Below, piece by piece: positions 36,033 through 44,436 of a DNA stretch of 64,000 nucleotides. Both the position numbers and the translations under genes were made by a program. The notes under the pieces are model-generated. The model was not told the DNA's origin. It made no database searches and worked only from the letters and a program-made list of their open reading frames with translations. Numbering within the stretch: the stretch's first letter is position 1; the number at the start of each line of letters is the position of its first letter. The stretch is from assembly GCF_900101345.1 (NCBI RefSeq), contig NZ_FMUX01000010.1, forward strand, positions 103,091 to 167,090, read 5' to 3'. The stretch comes from Desulfoluna spongiiphila (GTDB lineage Bacteria; Desulfobacterota; Desulfobacteria; Desulfobacterales; Desulfolunaceae).

Positions 36033-37607
36033 CTACGGCTGCGCCCCGTCCATGCAACGCCCCGGTTCCAGTAAAGAGTGCAAAGTGCCATGGGGGAGCT
36101 CACGGCCTTCATCTACCTGCTCGAGCAGATGGGCGAGAGTGGGCTCCATGACGCGGATCAGGGGCTTGGGGTTCAGGCCGATCCAGAAGACAAAAATCAG
36201 CAAAAAACCCAGGGTCACAAATTCGCGCAAATTGAGATCCCAAAGGGCATGGCCGGGATCGTCACCTCCGTGGGCATGTCCGTCGGAGTCGGCCCACACC
36301 ATCTTCTGCACGAGGCGCAGCATATAGGCCGCAGCCAGGATGGCCCCCAAAATGGCGATAATCCCCACGGTGTTGCTCGCGGCAAAGGCCGACACAAGCA
36401 CAAGAAACTCCCCCACAAAGCTGTTGGTCCCCGGAAAACCGAAGGAGGCCAGGGAAAAAAGAACCAGATAGGTGACGTAGGCGGGCATCAGCATGCCCAG
36501 GGCCTTGTTGTCTTCAATCTCCCGGCTGTGGGTGCGTTCGTAGATGATCCCCACAAGGATAAAGAGAGCACCGGTGACGATGCCGTGGTTGATCATCTGG
36601 AGCATGGCCCCCCGGAGCCCCCCTGCGGTCAGGAGAAAAATCCCCAGGGTCACAAAGCCCATGTGCCCCACGCTGGAATAGGCGATCAATTTCTTGACGT
36701 CGCTCTGCCCCAGGGCCAGGTAGCCCCCGGCCACGATGGAGATAAGCGAAAGGCCGATGAGCCAGGGCACGAAGTACAGGGTGGCGGCAGGCGCCATGGG
36801 CAGGCAGAACCGTAAAAAACCGTAGCCCCCCATCTTCAACAGGATGCTGGCCAGAATGACGGACCCTGCCACAGGCGCCTCCACATGGGCCGCCGGAAGC
36901 CAGGTGTGAAGGGGAAACATGGGGATCTTGATGGCAAAGGCCAGGGTAAAGGCCAGAAAAATCCACACCTGAAAGCCGAAGGGAAAAACCACCGCCATGA
37001 GGTCCGGAATGAAAAAGGTCCCGCACCGGATGTACAGCACCGCAATGGAGACCAGCAGAAAGACGCTGCCCAACAGGGTGTAGAGAAAAAACTTGATGGA
37101 CGCGTAATCCCGCCTTTCCCCGCCCCAGACCGCGATGAGAAGGTACATGGGCACCAGCATCGCCTCCCAGAAGATGAAAAAGAGGACCAGGTTCAGGCTC
37201 ACGAAGACCCCGATCATGGAAGCCTCCATGAAAAGGATCACGCAGATGAACTCCTTGTGGCGCTCCGTGATGTACGTCCAGGAACAGAGAACGCATAAAG
37301 GCATGATAAGGCTCGTCAACAGCACCAGCAACACACTGATGCCGTCCACCCCCACCACGTAACTCAAATCAAGAAAAGGAAACCAGTGGGACACCTCGGC
37401 AAACTGGTACAGGGCCGTGCCGTGCTGAAAGGCCGTGTACAAAGGCAACGAAAGCACCGCCGTGGCCGTGGTCACCACAAGCCCCCACCCCTTCAGCACC
37501 TTCTCCCCCTTAAGAAAAAAGGTCACCAGCCCCCCCATGAGCGGCAACAAAACAAGGGTCGATAAAACAGGATAGCCCAACGTGTTTGCAATCAGATAGG
37601 TGTCCAT
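36033..37607 (-). CDS. nuoM: complex I membrane subunit M
   Basis: The 524-residue protein is a NuoM-type antiporter subunit. Characteristic motifs are VLFFIFWEAMLVPMYLLIAVWGG (with the TM5 Glu), AFTLAFAIKIPMFPLHTWLPAAH (with the TM7 Lys), VEAPVAGSVILASILLKMGGYG (with the TM8 Lys) and FGFPGTNSFVGEFL. This protein carries the clearest NuoM motifs of the four antiporter-type subunits at this locus. It probably pumps one proton per cycle. Start at ATG 37607 with TTGGGG upstream. Confidence 0.94.
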   Translation of the reverse strand: MDTYLIANTLGYPVLSTLVLLPLMGGLVTFFLKGEKVLKGWGLVVTTATAVLSLPLYTAFQHGTALYQFAEVSHWFPFLDLSYVVGVDGISVLLVLLTSLIMPLCVLCSWTYITERHKEFICVILFMEASMIGVFVSLNLVLFFIFWEAMLVPMYLLIAVWGGERRDYASIKFFLYTLLGSVFLLVSIAVLYIRCGTFFIPDLMAVVFPFGFQVWIFLAFTLAFAIKIPMFPLHTWLPAAHVEAPVAGSVILASILLKMGGYGFLRFCLPMAPAATLYFVPWLIGLSLISIVAGGYLALGQSDVKKLIAYSSVGHMGFVTLGIFLLTAGGLRGAMLQMINHGIVTGALFILVGIIYERTHSREIEDNKALGMLMPAYVTYLVLFSLASFGFPGTNSFVGEFLVLVSAFAASNTVGIIAILGAILAAAYMLRLVQKMVWADSDGHAHGGDDPGHALWDLNLREFVTLGFLLIFVFWIGLNPKPLIRVMEPTLAHLLEQVDEGRELPHGTLHSLLEPGRCMDGAQP

Positions 37608-38013
37608 ACGTCCCCAATGTCAGTTAAACGAGAAAGAAATGAGCCTCCGGCGGGCAGGGGCTGAGCCCCTGCACCCCAGGATCGCAAATGCTTCCGGGCT
37701 CGTTCCTCGCCCGACGCATTTGCTGACGGGCTGCGCCCGTAAGAGAGCCCGTCGGTTTAGGTGTAGGCTTTCAGCTTTTGGAATGGCAGGAAACGCCATC
37801 GCTTAAAAAAACCACACATCCTCATTTTTTATGATTTACCATCAGCACTTATCTACCAGTAATCATGCCCCTGTACTTGCCACGGGCGAAGCCCGTCAGG
37901 GAATGTGATGGGCCTGAGGAACGAAGGCTCAGAGCATTCCCGTACCTGGGGTCCAGGGGATTTATCCCCTGGCCGCCGGAGGCGCTTTTTGCTTTTTGGC
38001 CATCAAAGGCCAG
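37608..38013. repeat. two dispersed repeats between nuoM and the NuoL-like gene (variant module B, forward and reverse)
   Basis: Position 37642-37740 begins with GCCTCCGGCGGG and has hairpin 1 CAGGGG/CCCCTG, hairpin 2 GCAAATG (37684-37690) with CATTTGC (37717-37723) around CTCGTTCCTCG, then hairpin 3 ACGGGCTGCGCCCGT. Position 37882-37984 is the reverse orientation: ACGGGCGAAGCCCGT, then GGAATG/CATTCC around CCTGAGGAACGAAGG, then CAGGGGATTTATCCCCTG and GCCGCCGGAGGC. The two lie head to head around about 140 bases with no gene. Confidence 0.85.
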
Positions 38014-39801
38014 CTACACAAAAAAAACCACGGCGGCCAGGATCACGAAGATGGCGGCCACGGCGCTGCCGATGTACTGCTGGACCTGACCGGTCTGGAC
38101 CTGCCGTAGTTTGTTGCCGCCTTCCACCACCTGCCGTGCGGACCCGTCGATGGTAAAATCGATCCCCTCTTTGTCGAACCAGGAAAAAGCTCGGGCTAAA
38201 GCCATGGAAAGGGGGGTGCCCATGGTGCGGTAGACGTTGTCCATCCATTCGTTGAAGGCGTGGACGGGTTTTGACGCCACCCACATAAAGACACGGGCCC
38301 CTTTCCGGTAGAACCAGTCGAGGTCCAGGCTCATGTGGTCTTCGGGGGTCAGTTTCCTGACCATGAGGTAGAAGCCGAGCCCCGTGAAGCTTAAAATCTG
38401 AAACGTCTCGGAGAGGTGGTAGGCGCTGTAGGGGTGGTACCCCACGCCAAAGGGAAGCATCTGGTAAAGCCAGCGGGTACCCGGCCCGAAGCCCAGAAAG
38501 AAGCAAAAGAAGGCGGCGACGGCCATGGCCAGGTTCATGTTCCAGGGGGCCTCGTGCCCTTCCACGCCGGAGTCTTTGCCGAACCAGATATAGTAGGGCA
38601 ACTTGATGCCCACGGAGAGGAAGGTCCCCACCGAGGCCAGGGTGAGCATCACCAGCAGCACGGGTCGATGGGCCTCCCCCGCCCCTGCGATGATCATGGA
38701 TTTGCTCACAAAGCCGCTGGTCAGGGGAAAGCCCGAGATGGAAATACCGCCGATGACCGTAAAGACCATGGCCCAGGGCATGTGCTTCCACATGCCCCCC
38801 AGCTCGCTGAGCTTGGATTTTCCGGTCATCTCCAGGACGGCCCCCACCCCCATGAAGAGAAGGGCCTTATAGAGAATATGGGCGTAGGCGTGGGCGCAGG
38901 CACCGTTGATGCTCATGGCGGTTCCGATGCCGATCCCGCACACCATGTAGCCCACCTGGCTGACGATGTGATACGCGAGAATCCGCCTGGCGTCGTTTTC
39001 GATGACGGCGTAGGCGACGCCGTAGAGGGTCATGACGGCCCCCAGGATGGCCAGGGCCTCGAACCCGGGAAAGGCCCGGGCCAGGACATAGACGGCTGTC
39101 TTGGTGGTAAAGGCGCACATGAAGACAGCCCCTGCCACGGTGGCCTCGGGATAGGCATCGGGGAGCCAGGCGTGGATGGGCGGAACAGCGGCGTTTAACA
39201 TGAACCCCACCATGATGAGGTAGTCGGCCAGGGTGGCCCCGTCCCGTGCAATCTGCTCAAAGGCGAGCCCTTCGAGGCCCACGTTTTGGTAGCGCAAGAA
39301 AATCCCCGCCAGCAGCACCAGCCCCCCTGCGGTGTGCACCAGCAGGTAGCGAAACCCCGCCTCAACGGATTTTTTCTTTTTGCGGTACCAGACGAGGAAG
39401 GTGGAGGCAAAGGCCATGAGCTCCCAGAAAACAAAAAGGGTGAGGTAATCCCCGCAGAGGGTCACCCCGAGGGAGCCCGCCACGTAGAGAAAGGCGGCGG
39501 TGTGGTGACCGCTCTCTTTGACGTGCAGGCTGTAAAAACCCCCGATAAGGGCCATGAGGGTAAAGACATTCAAAAAGACAAAGGTCAGCTTGTCCACCCG
39601 CCCGAAAACAAGGTCAAACCCCATCCAGTTCACCGTGCCGAAGCTTTCCGGGAGTTGGTAGATCAACACAATGGAAAGGGCAGGCACCCCCACCAGCACC
39701 AGCTTCATGAGCACGGGGTGAATTCGCTTGAAAAGAGGCATCAACACCGCCGCCAGAAAGAACCAGGTGGTCGGGTGCATAAACAGCTCATGACTTGTCA
39801 T
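38014..39801 (-). CDS. NuoL/MrpD-like antiporter subunit with C-terminal amphipathic extension
   Basis: The product (about 595 residues) is an antiporter-type subunit of the MrpD/NuoL group. The TM5 region has FVFWELMAFASTFL and the central block is GFMLNAAVPPIHAWLPDAYPE. At the position of the conserved TM7 lysine there is an asparagine. The TM8 Lys is present in AFTTKTAVY. A C-terminal part has FTIDGSARQVVEGGNKLRQVQTGQVQQY, as in the long lateral helix region of NuoL. Overlapping starts at 39801 and 39813 are possible. GAGG before ATG 39801 is preferred. It overlaps the small membrane protein gene. Confidence 0.85.
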   Translation of the reverse strand: MTSHELFMHPTTWFFLAAVLMPLFKRIHPVLMKLVLVGVPALSIVLIYQLPESFGTVNWMGFDLVFGRVDKLTFVFLNVFTLMALIGGFYSLHVKESGHHTAAFLYVAGSLGVTLCGDYLTLFVFWELMAFASTFLVWYRKKKKSVEAGFRYLLVHTAGGLVLLAGIFLRYQNVGLEGLAFEQIARDGATLADYLIMVGFMLNAAVPPIHAWLPDAYPEATVAGAVFMCAFTTKTAVYVLARAFPGFEALAILGAVMTLYGVAYAVIENDARRILAYHIVSQVGYMVCGIGIGTAMSINGACAHAYAHILYKALLFMGVGAVLEMTGKSKLSELGGMWKHMPWAMVFTVIGGISISGFPLTSGFVSKSMIIAGAGEAHRPVLLVMLTLASVGTFLSVGIKLPYYIWFGKDSGVEGHEAPWNMNLAMAVAAFFCFFLGFGPGTRWLYQMLPFGVGYHPYSAYHLSETFQILSFTGLGFYLMVRKLTPEDHMSLDLDWFYRKGARVFMWVASKPVHAFNEWMDNVYRTMGTPLSMALARAFSWFDKEGIDFTIDGSARQVVEGGNKLRQVQTGQVQQYIGSAVAAIFVILAAVVFFV

Positions 39802-40039
39802 AGTAGTCCTCATCCTGCATCAGCCAGAGGTGATAGATCCCCTTGCAGACAACCGCCATGGCAAGGCAGCCCAAAAACCCGAAGGCCGACCAGAACCCGA
39901 TGACGGTGTCCCCGAAAAAATGGGGGTCGTGGCGGGAAACCGTTACGTCAAAAAGAACGGTAAACCCCAGCCAGAGAAAAAAGAGCCAGGTAAGAAGCCC
40001 GGACCGCGCCCTTAGAAATCCTATGATTTTTACCATCAC
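39788..40039 (-). CDS. small two-helix membrane protein in the nuo locus
   Basis: The product of about 82 residues has two TM segments (roughly 14-32 and 47-65) and an acidic tail (MQDEDYYDKS). It overlaps the stop of the MrpD-like gene by four bases and the next gene by 14 bases, so translation is probably coupled on both sides. Such small membrane proteins accompany pairs of antiporter-like subunits in other bacteria. Its role is unknown, perhaps linking two antiporter subunits. Confidence 0.75.
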   Translation of the reverse strand: MMVKIIGFLRARSGLLTWLFFLWLGFTVLFDVTVSRHDPHFFGDTVIGFWSAFGFLGCLAMAVVCKGIYHLWLMQDEDYYDKS

Positions 40040-41562
40040 AACCCCGCTGTCGCCTGTGTTAACCCGGTAAAAAATCCCGTATCCAGCACCGAGATAATTT
40101 TGAAAAAAAGATCAGGATAGAGCCCGAACAGCACCGAGAAGATGGCGGTGACCGTTAAGGGCACCACCATGAAACGGGCCAGGGGCGTCTTCTCCAGGCT
40201 TCCGGTCTTGCCTTCGTCTTCGGGCAGTGGCGCGCCGTAAAAGGCCTTGATCACCACCGGTACGAAGTACCCCGCATTGAGCAGGCTGCTCACCAGGAGC
40301 ACGGTGAGTAATATCCAGTTGTGGATCTCCATGGTGCCCAGGGCGAGGTACCACTTGCTCACAAACCCGCTCACCGGCGGCACCCCGATCATGGAAAGGG
40401 ACGCCAGGGCAAAGGCCCCCATGGTCCAGGGCATGCGGTACCCCAGCCCGCCCATCTCACGGATATCGCTCTTGCCGGAGACCACGAAGATGGCCCCGGC
40501 GCAGAAGAAGAGCGTGATCTTGGAAAAAGCGTGGTTGGTGATGTGCACGAGGCCCCCCGTCACCCCGGTGGGGGTCAGAAGGGCCACGCCCAGGAGGATA
40601 TAGGAGAGCTGGCTCACCGTGGAGTAGGCAAGGCGGGCCTTGAGGTTGGTTTTCGTCAGGGCGATGACCGAGGCGCAGAGGATGGTAAAGCTGACAAAAT
40701 AGGCGGTGAAAAGCCCGAGTCCCGTACTGTGGAGAAGGTTCACACCGTAAACCGAAAGCATGACCCGGGCCGTGGAAAAGACCCCGACCTTGACCACCAC
40801 CACAGCGTGGAGCAGGGCCGACACCGGGGTGGGGGCCACCATGGCCGAGGGCAGCCAGTTGTGGAAGGGCATGACCCCGGACTTGGCAAACCCGAAGAGA
40901 AAGAGAAGAAAACTCGACACCACCAGAACCTTGCCGGTCCCCGCCGGAAAAATCCCGTCCATGATGCCGGACCCGAAATCAAGGGTTCCGGCCGTGAGGT
41001 AGACCAGTACCATGCCGGTGAGGAGAAAAGCCTTGGAGGTAAAAAAGAGATAGATGAGGTATTTCTTCCCCCCTTCGTAACCCTCTTCGTCCTGGTGGTG
41101 CATTACCAGAGGATAGGTGACCACCGAAACGATCTCGTAAAAGAGGTAGAGAGTAAACAGGTTCCCGGCAAAGGCCGCGCCCATGGCCGCTCCCACGGCC
41201 GCCGCATAGCAGACGTAAAACCGGGTCTGGGCATGTTCCTCAAGGCCCCGCATGTACCCCACGCAGTAAAAGGCCGCCAGGATCCAGAGAAAGGACGAGG
41301 TGCCCGCAAAAATAAGCCCCAGGCCATCGAGCTTCAAGGTCACCCCCACCCCGGGCAGAATCTGCGCATAGGTATAGGTAAGAACCTCCCCTGCCAGCAC
41401 CTTCGGCGCCAGGTTCACCACCGAGGCAAAGGTCAGCACCGCCCCCACCACCGACCACGCCTCGCGGAGGTTGGGCCGCCTGCCCGAGATCATCACCAGA
41501 AAGGCCGCCACCATGGGAATGACAGCGGTGACTATCAACATACCGGGGGTCGTCTCAATCAT
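40036..41562 (-). CDS. additional MrpD/NuoM-like antiporter subunit
   Basis: The 508-residue protein is a second MrpD-type subunit in this locus. It has the TM5 Glu in LYLFYEIVSVVTYPLVMHH, the TM7 Lys in FGFAKSGVMPFHNWLPSAMVAPTP, the TM8-type SALLHAVVVVKVGVF and the late SMIGVPPVSGFVSKW. It is complete and resembles Mrp antiporter subunits more than NuoM. Together with the small protein and the next gene it takes the place normally held by nuoL. It is the first gene after the repeat-rich gap downstream of nuoK. Confidence 0.87.
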   Translation of the reverse strand: MIETTPGMLIVTAVIPMVAAFLVMISGRRPNLREAWSVVGAVLTFASVVNLAPKVLAGEVLTYTYAQILPGVGVTLKLDGLGLIFAGTSSFLWILAAFYCVGYMRGLEEHAQTRFYVCYAAAVGAAMGAAFAGNLFTLYLFYEIVSVVTYPLVMHHQDEEGYEGGKKYLIYLFFTSKAFLLTGMVLVYLTAGTLDFGSGIMDGIFPAGTGKVLVVSSFLLFLFGFAKSGVMPFHNWLPSAMVAPTPVSALLHAVVVVKVGVFSTARVMLSVYGVNLLHSTGLGLFTAYFVSFTILCASVIALTKTNLKARLAYSTVSQLSYILLGVALLTPTGVTGGLVHITNHAFSKITLFFCAGAIFVVSGKSDIREMGGLGYRMPWTMGAFALASLSMIGVPPVSGFVSKWYLALGTMEIHNWILLTVLLVSSLLNAGYFVPVVIKAFYGAPLPEDEGKTGSLEKTPLARFMVVPLTVTAIFSVLFGLYPDLFFKIISVLDTGFFTGLTQATAGL

Positions 41563-42187
41563 CTCAATCAGCCTTGTCGGGTCAATGTTGGGTTCAAAGG
41601 TTTAAAAGCGAGCCTCCGGCGGCCAGGGGATGATCCCCTGGACCCCAGGTTGCGAATGCTCCCGACCCTCGTTCCTCGGACCGATCGCATTCGCTGACGG
41701 GCTGCGCCCGTGAAAAAAATCGACGATTATGCAACACACTAAAACCGGTGAACGTATGGCCAATCCCAAATATCCTTCATCGTGTTTATAGAAGAATAAA
41801 ATGGGTCTCTCCTGCAAAGACGGTTGCCACATGCCACATATCTCGCGAATGCCTTAGTATGCATTCGCCATAGGGTTTCAAGGTGTTTTTCGCTACCGTG
41901 GCTTCGCCACCCTTGCCGCCGGAGGCAGTGCGGTTAAAGATGCCTCCGGCGGCCCTGCCGGGGGCTAAACGTTTAAAAAGTTTAATAAACAAGTTTTAAA
42001 AAACAGATTCGGTTTAATCTGAATCAATAGCGAATGTGATTTTCCCTGAGGAACGAAGGGGAAAGCGCATTCGCAACCTGCTTTCGAGGTGGCACACCTC
42101 GCCGCCGGAGGCATCGCTTTTGTTTTTTTATCCCTTTTGACCCTGTGGTTCATCGGACTTTAACCATAGAAAGCATTTTTTTATCAA
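41563..42187. repeat. repeat-filled gap between nuoK and the MrpD-like gene
   Basis: Three repeat segments are seen. Position 41611-41711 is module B variant forward with CAGGGG/CCCCTG, a TGCGAATGC/GCATTCGC long hairpin with CTCGTTCCTCGG, then ACGGGCTGCGCCCGT. Position 41801-41934 is a module C copy interrupted by GTTTTTCGCTACCGTGGC before its end. Position 41942-42112 is module A followed by module B reverse, the long hairpin being GCGAATGTG/CGCATTCGC with loop CCCTGAGGAACGAAGGG, then GAGGTGGCACACCTC. No gene is seen. This is the densest cluster of repeats in the window. Confidence 0.85.
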
Positions 42188-42505
42188 CTACCCCTTCAGG
42201 TCGGTCACGTCCCTGGGGTCGCCGGTGGAGAACTTTCTGTAGACCGCCAGGATAAAGCTGATGGCGATGGCGGCTTCGGCGGCGGCGATGCCCATAATAA
42301 AAAGGGTAAAGATCTGACCCACGGCGGGGTCCGGAGCCAGGAATTTATTGAAGGCCATGAAGTTGAGGCCCGCGCCGTTCAAGACCAGCTCCGTAGAAAT
42401 CAGCATGCCGATGAAGGTCTTGTGGCGGATCATGCCGTAGATGCCCATCATCAGGAGAAAGAGGGCCAGAATCAGGTAGGTGTCCAGGGTGGTGTGAAAG
42501 CTCAT
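42188..42505 (-). CDS. nuoK: complex I membrane subunit K
   Basis: The 105-residue protein has three TM helices and typical NuoK motifs: GMIRHKTFIGMLISTELVLNG near residue 25-45 with the conserved Glu, and IAAAEAAIAISFILAVYR near 73-90 with the second Glu. These carboxylates belong to the membrane-arm proton path. The start overlaps the stop of nuoJ by four bases (ATGA). Confidence 0.94.
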   Translation of the reverse strand: MSFHTTLDTYLILALFLLMMGIYGMIRHKTFIGMLISTELVLNGAGLNFMAFNKFLAPDPAVGQIFTLFIMGIAAAEAAIAISFILAVYRKFSTGDPRDVTDLKG

Positions 42506-43020
42506 GACCCCACCTCCTCGCGCCCGCCCCGGGCCAGGATGATGGCCCCCACGATGGCCACCAGAAGCACCACGGAGATCATTTCAAAGGCAAGGCACCA
42601 GGTGAAAAGCAGGCCCCTGCCCACATGCTCGATGGAAAAGTCTCCCAGCCGTTGTGCTGCCGAGGCCCAGTCTGTGCGCCCGATGACCATCACCATGAGG
42701 AAGAAGGCGGCGGCCCCGGAGGCCACAAGGCCCAGAAAGGCGTAGCGACCCATGGGCACCTTTTCAGCCACCTCATTGGGGGTGTAGCCCACCATGATGC
42801 CAAAGACCAGCACCACGCAGATGGCTCCCACATAGATGAGCACCTGCATAAGGGTGAGAAAAGGGCTCCCCAGGTAGAGGTACAGACCGGCCACCCCGAG
42901 AAGGGAGACGGCCAGGCCCAAGACGGCGTGCATGAGCACCCCGGCCCTTACGGCCAGTATGGCTCCTGCCATGGTCAGCACGACAAAGCCGAAAAAGAGG
43001 AGATCCATCAACACATTCAT
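42502..43020 (-). CDS. nuoJ: complex I membrane subunit J
   Basis: The 172-residue protein has five TM helices and the NuoJ patterns HAVLGLAVSLLGVAGLYL and TLMQVLIYVGAICVVLVFGIMV, the latter being the region next to the quinone and proton path. It overlaps nuoI and nuoK by four bases on each side, a tight operon. Length is normal. Confidence 0.93.
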   Translation of the reverse strand: MNVLMDLLFFGFVVLTMAGAILAVRAGVLMHAVLGLAVSLLGVAGLYLYLGSPFLTLMQVLIYVGAICVVLVFGIMVGYTPNEVAEKVPMGRYAFLGLVASGAAAFFLMVMVIGRTDWASAAQRLGDFSIEHVGRGLLFTWCLAFEMISVVLLVAIVGAIILARGGREEVGS

Positions 43021-43457
43021 GCCCGCTCCTTTACGCGTTTCAGGAGATCATAGAAGAACTCCTCCCGGGAGAACCCTGCCAGCTCGTACTCGCTGCAAAA
43101 ATCGATGGCCCGGGGCCTGCAGGACTCCACGCAGAGGCCGCAGAGGCTGCACTTGGTAAAATCCAGGGTAAAAAGGGTCAGCACCTTGCCCTTGACTCCC
43201 TCCTGCTTCTCCCCTTCCACGGTGATGCACTGGCAGGGGCAGATCTTCATGCAGGAGAGGCAGACAATGCACCGGTGGGCCCCTGTGCCCTCATCCTTCA
43301 CCAGGTCGATGTGGCCCCTGATGGCCGGGGTCACGTCGATCTTTTCCCGTGGGTACTGCACCGTCACCACGGGAGAGACCATGGCTTTAAAGGTGACCCC
43401 CAGGCCCGACAAAAGGCTCTTGCTTCCGGTTATCAGATCACTGAAGTATCCACTCAT
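43017..43457 (-). CDS. nuoI: complex I iron-sulfur subunit I
   Basis: The 146-residue protein has two 4Fe-4S motifs: CIVCLSCMKICP at about residues 66-77 and CSLCGLCVESCRP at about 105-117. These carry clusters N6a and N6b between the input side and NuoB. It starts at ATG 43457, which overlaps the nuoH stop (ATGA). A longer frame to 43658 covers part of nuoH in another frame and is not used. Confidence 0.93.
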   Translation of the reverse strand: MSGYFSDLITGSKSLLSGLGVTFKAMVSPVVTVQYPREKIDVTPAIRGHIDLVKDEGTGAHRCIVCLSCMKICPCQCITVEGEKQEGVKGKVLTLFTLDFTKCSLCGLCVESCRPRAIDFCSEYELAGFSREEFFYDLLKRVKERA

Positions 43458-44434
43458 AGGCACGCCACAATCAAAGCGGTTAAAAGAAGGTTCCCCAGGG
43501 AAAAGGGGATCAGGTATTTCCAGGCGAGGTTCATGAGCTGATCGAACCGCACCCTGGGATAGGTCCACCGGACCCAGACCATGGTGAGCATCAGGAGGAA
43601 CACCTTCAGGAGAAACCAGAGGGCACCTAAGTACTCTCCGCTGAAGGGGCCGTGCCACCCGCCGAAAAAGAGCACCGTGGCCACGGCGCAGACGATGAAC
43701 ATGTTGCCGTACTCGGCGATCATGAACAGGGAGAACCCGAACCCGCTGTACTCGGTGTGGTATCCGGCGGTGAGTTCACTTTCGGCCTCGGGCAGGTCAA
43801 AGGGGGCCCGGTTGGTCTCGGCCGTGGCCGAGATCAGGTAGATGAGGCAGGCCACGGGCTGGACCAGGACAAACCAGACCGTGCCCTGGGCGGCCACGAT
43901 GCCCTGCATGCTGAAGGTGTTGGTGATGAGCACCACCGAGAGCAGGGAGAGCAGGATGGGAATCTCGTAGGCAATATTCTGGGAAACCGATCGCACCGCA
44001 CCGAAAAGGGAGTATTTGTTGTTGGAGGCCCAGCCCGCAACGAAGATGGAGAGAACGTTGATGGAGGAGGCCGCCAGCACAAAGATGAGCCCCAGGTTGA
44101 TGTCCCTGCCCACCAGGCTCTTGGAAAAGGGCAGCACAAGAAAGGGGAGCACCACCGGGGTAAAGGAGAGAAGGGGAGCCACGCGAAAGATGGTGCGGTC
44201 GGCGTCCCTGGGAACGATGAGCTGTTTGGCGATGATCTTGACGCCGTCGATGACCATCTGGAGCCATCCCTGGACGCCCACCTCCATGGGTCCCCAGCGC
44301 CGCTGGATCCTGGCCGCCACCTTGCGCTCCAGGTAGCCCATGACCAGCGCATTGATAAACACCAGGGAGATGAGCAGCACAAACGCCGTCACCAGTCGCA
44401 TCACGTCGCCGAAAGAGAATTGCATCGTGTCCAT
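43454..44434 (-). CDS. nuoH: complex I membrane subunit H
   Basis: The 326-residue protein has eight TM helices and NuoH signatures: a MGYLERKVAARIQRRWGPM segment near residue 28-46, a middle loop with NRAPFDLPEAESELTAGYHTEYS that forms part of the quinone site (conserved Glu and Asp), and RWTYPRVRFDQLM near the end. It overlaps the start of nuoI. An in-frame GTG (44440) two codons upstream overlaps the end of nuoD and is an alternative start. Confidence 0.93.
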   Translation of the reverse strand: MDTMQFSFGDVMRLVTAFVLLISLVFINALVMGYLERKVAARIQRRWGPMEVGVQGWLQMVIDGVKIIAKQLIVPRDADRTIFRVAPLLSFTPVVLPFLVLPFSKSLVGRDINLGLIFVLAASSINVLSIFVAGWASNNKYSLFGAVRSVSQNIAYEIPILLSLLSVVLITNTFSMQGIVAAQGTVWFVLVQPVACLIYLISATAETNRAPFDLPEAESELTAGYHTEYSGFGFSLFMIAEYGNMFIVCAVATVLFFGGWHGPFSGEYLGALWFLLKVFLLMLTMVWVRWTYPRVRFDQLMNLAWKYLIPFSLGNLLLTALIVACL

Positions 44435-44436
44435 AG

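Noticed and set aside
41563..42187. CRISPR array in the repeat-rich gap
   Set aside because: Repeats are long, differ from each other, occur in both orientations and are not regularly spaced; no cas gene nearby.
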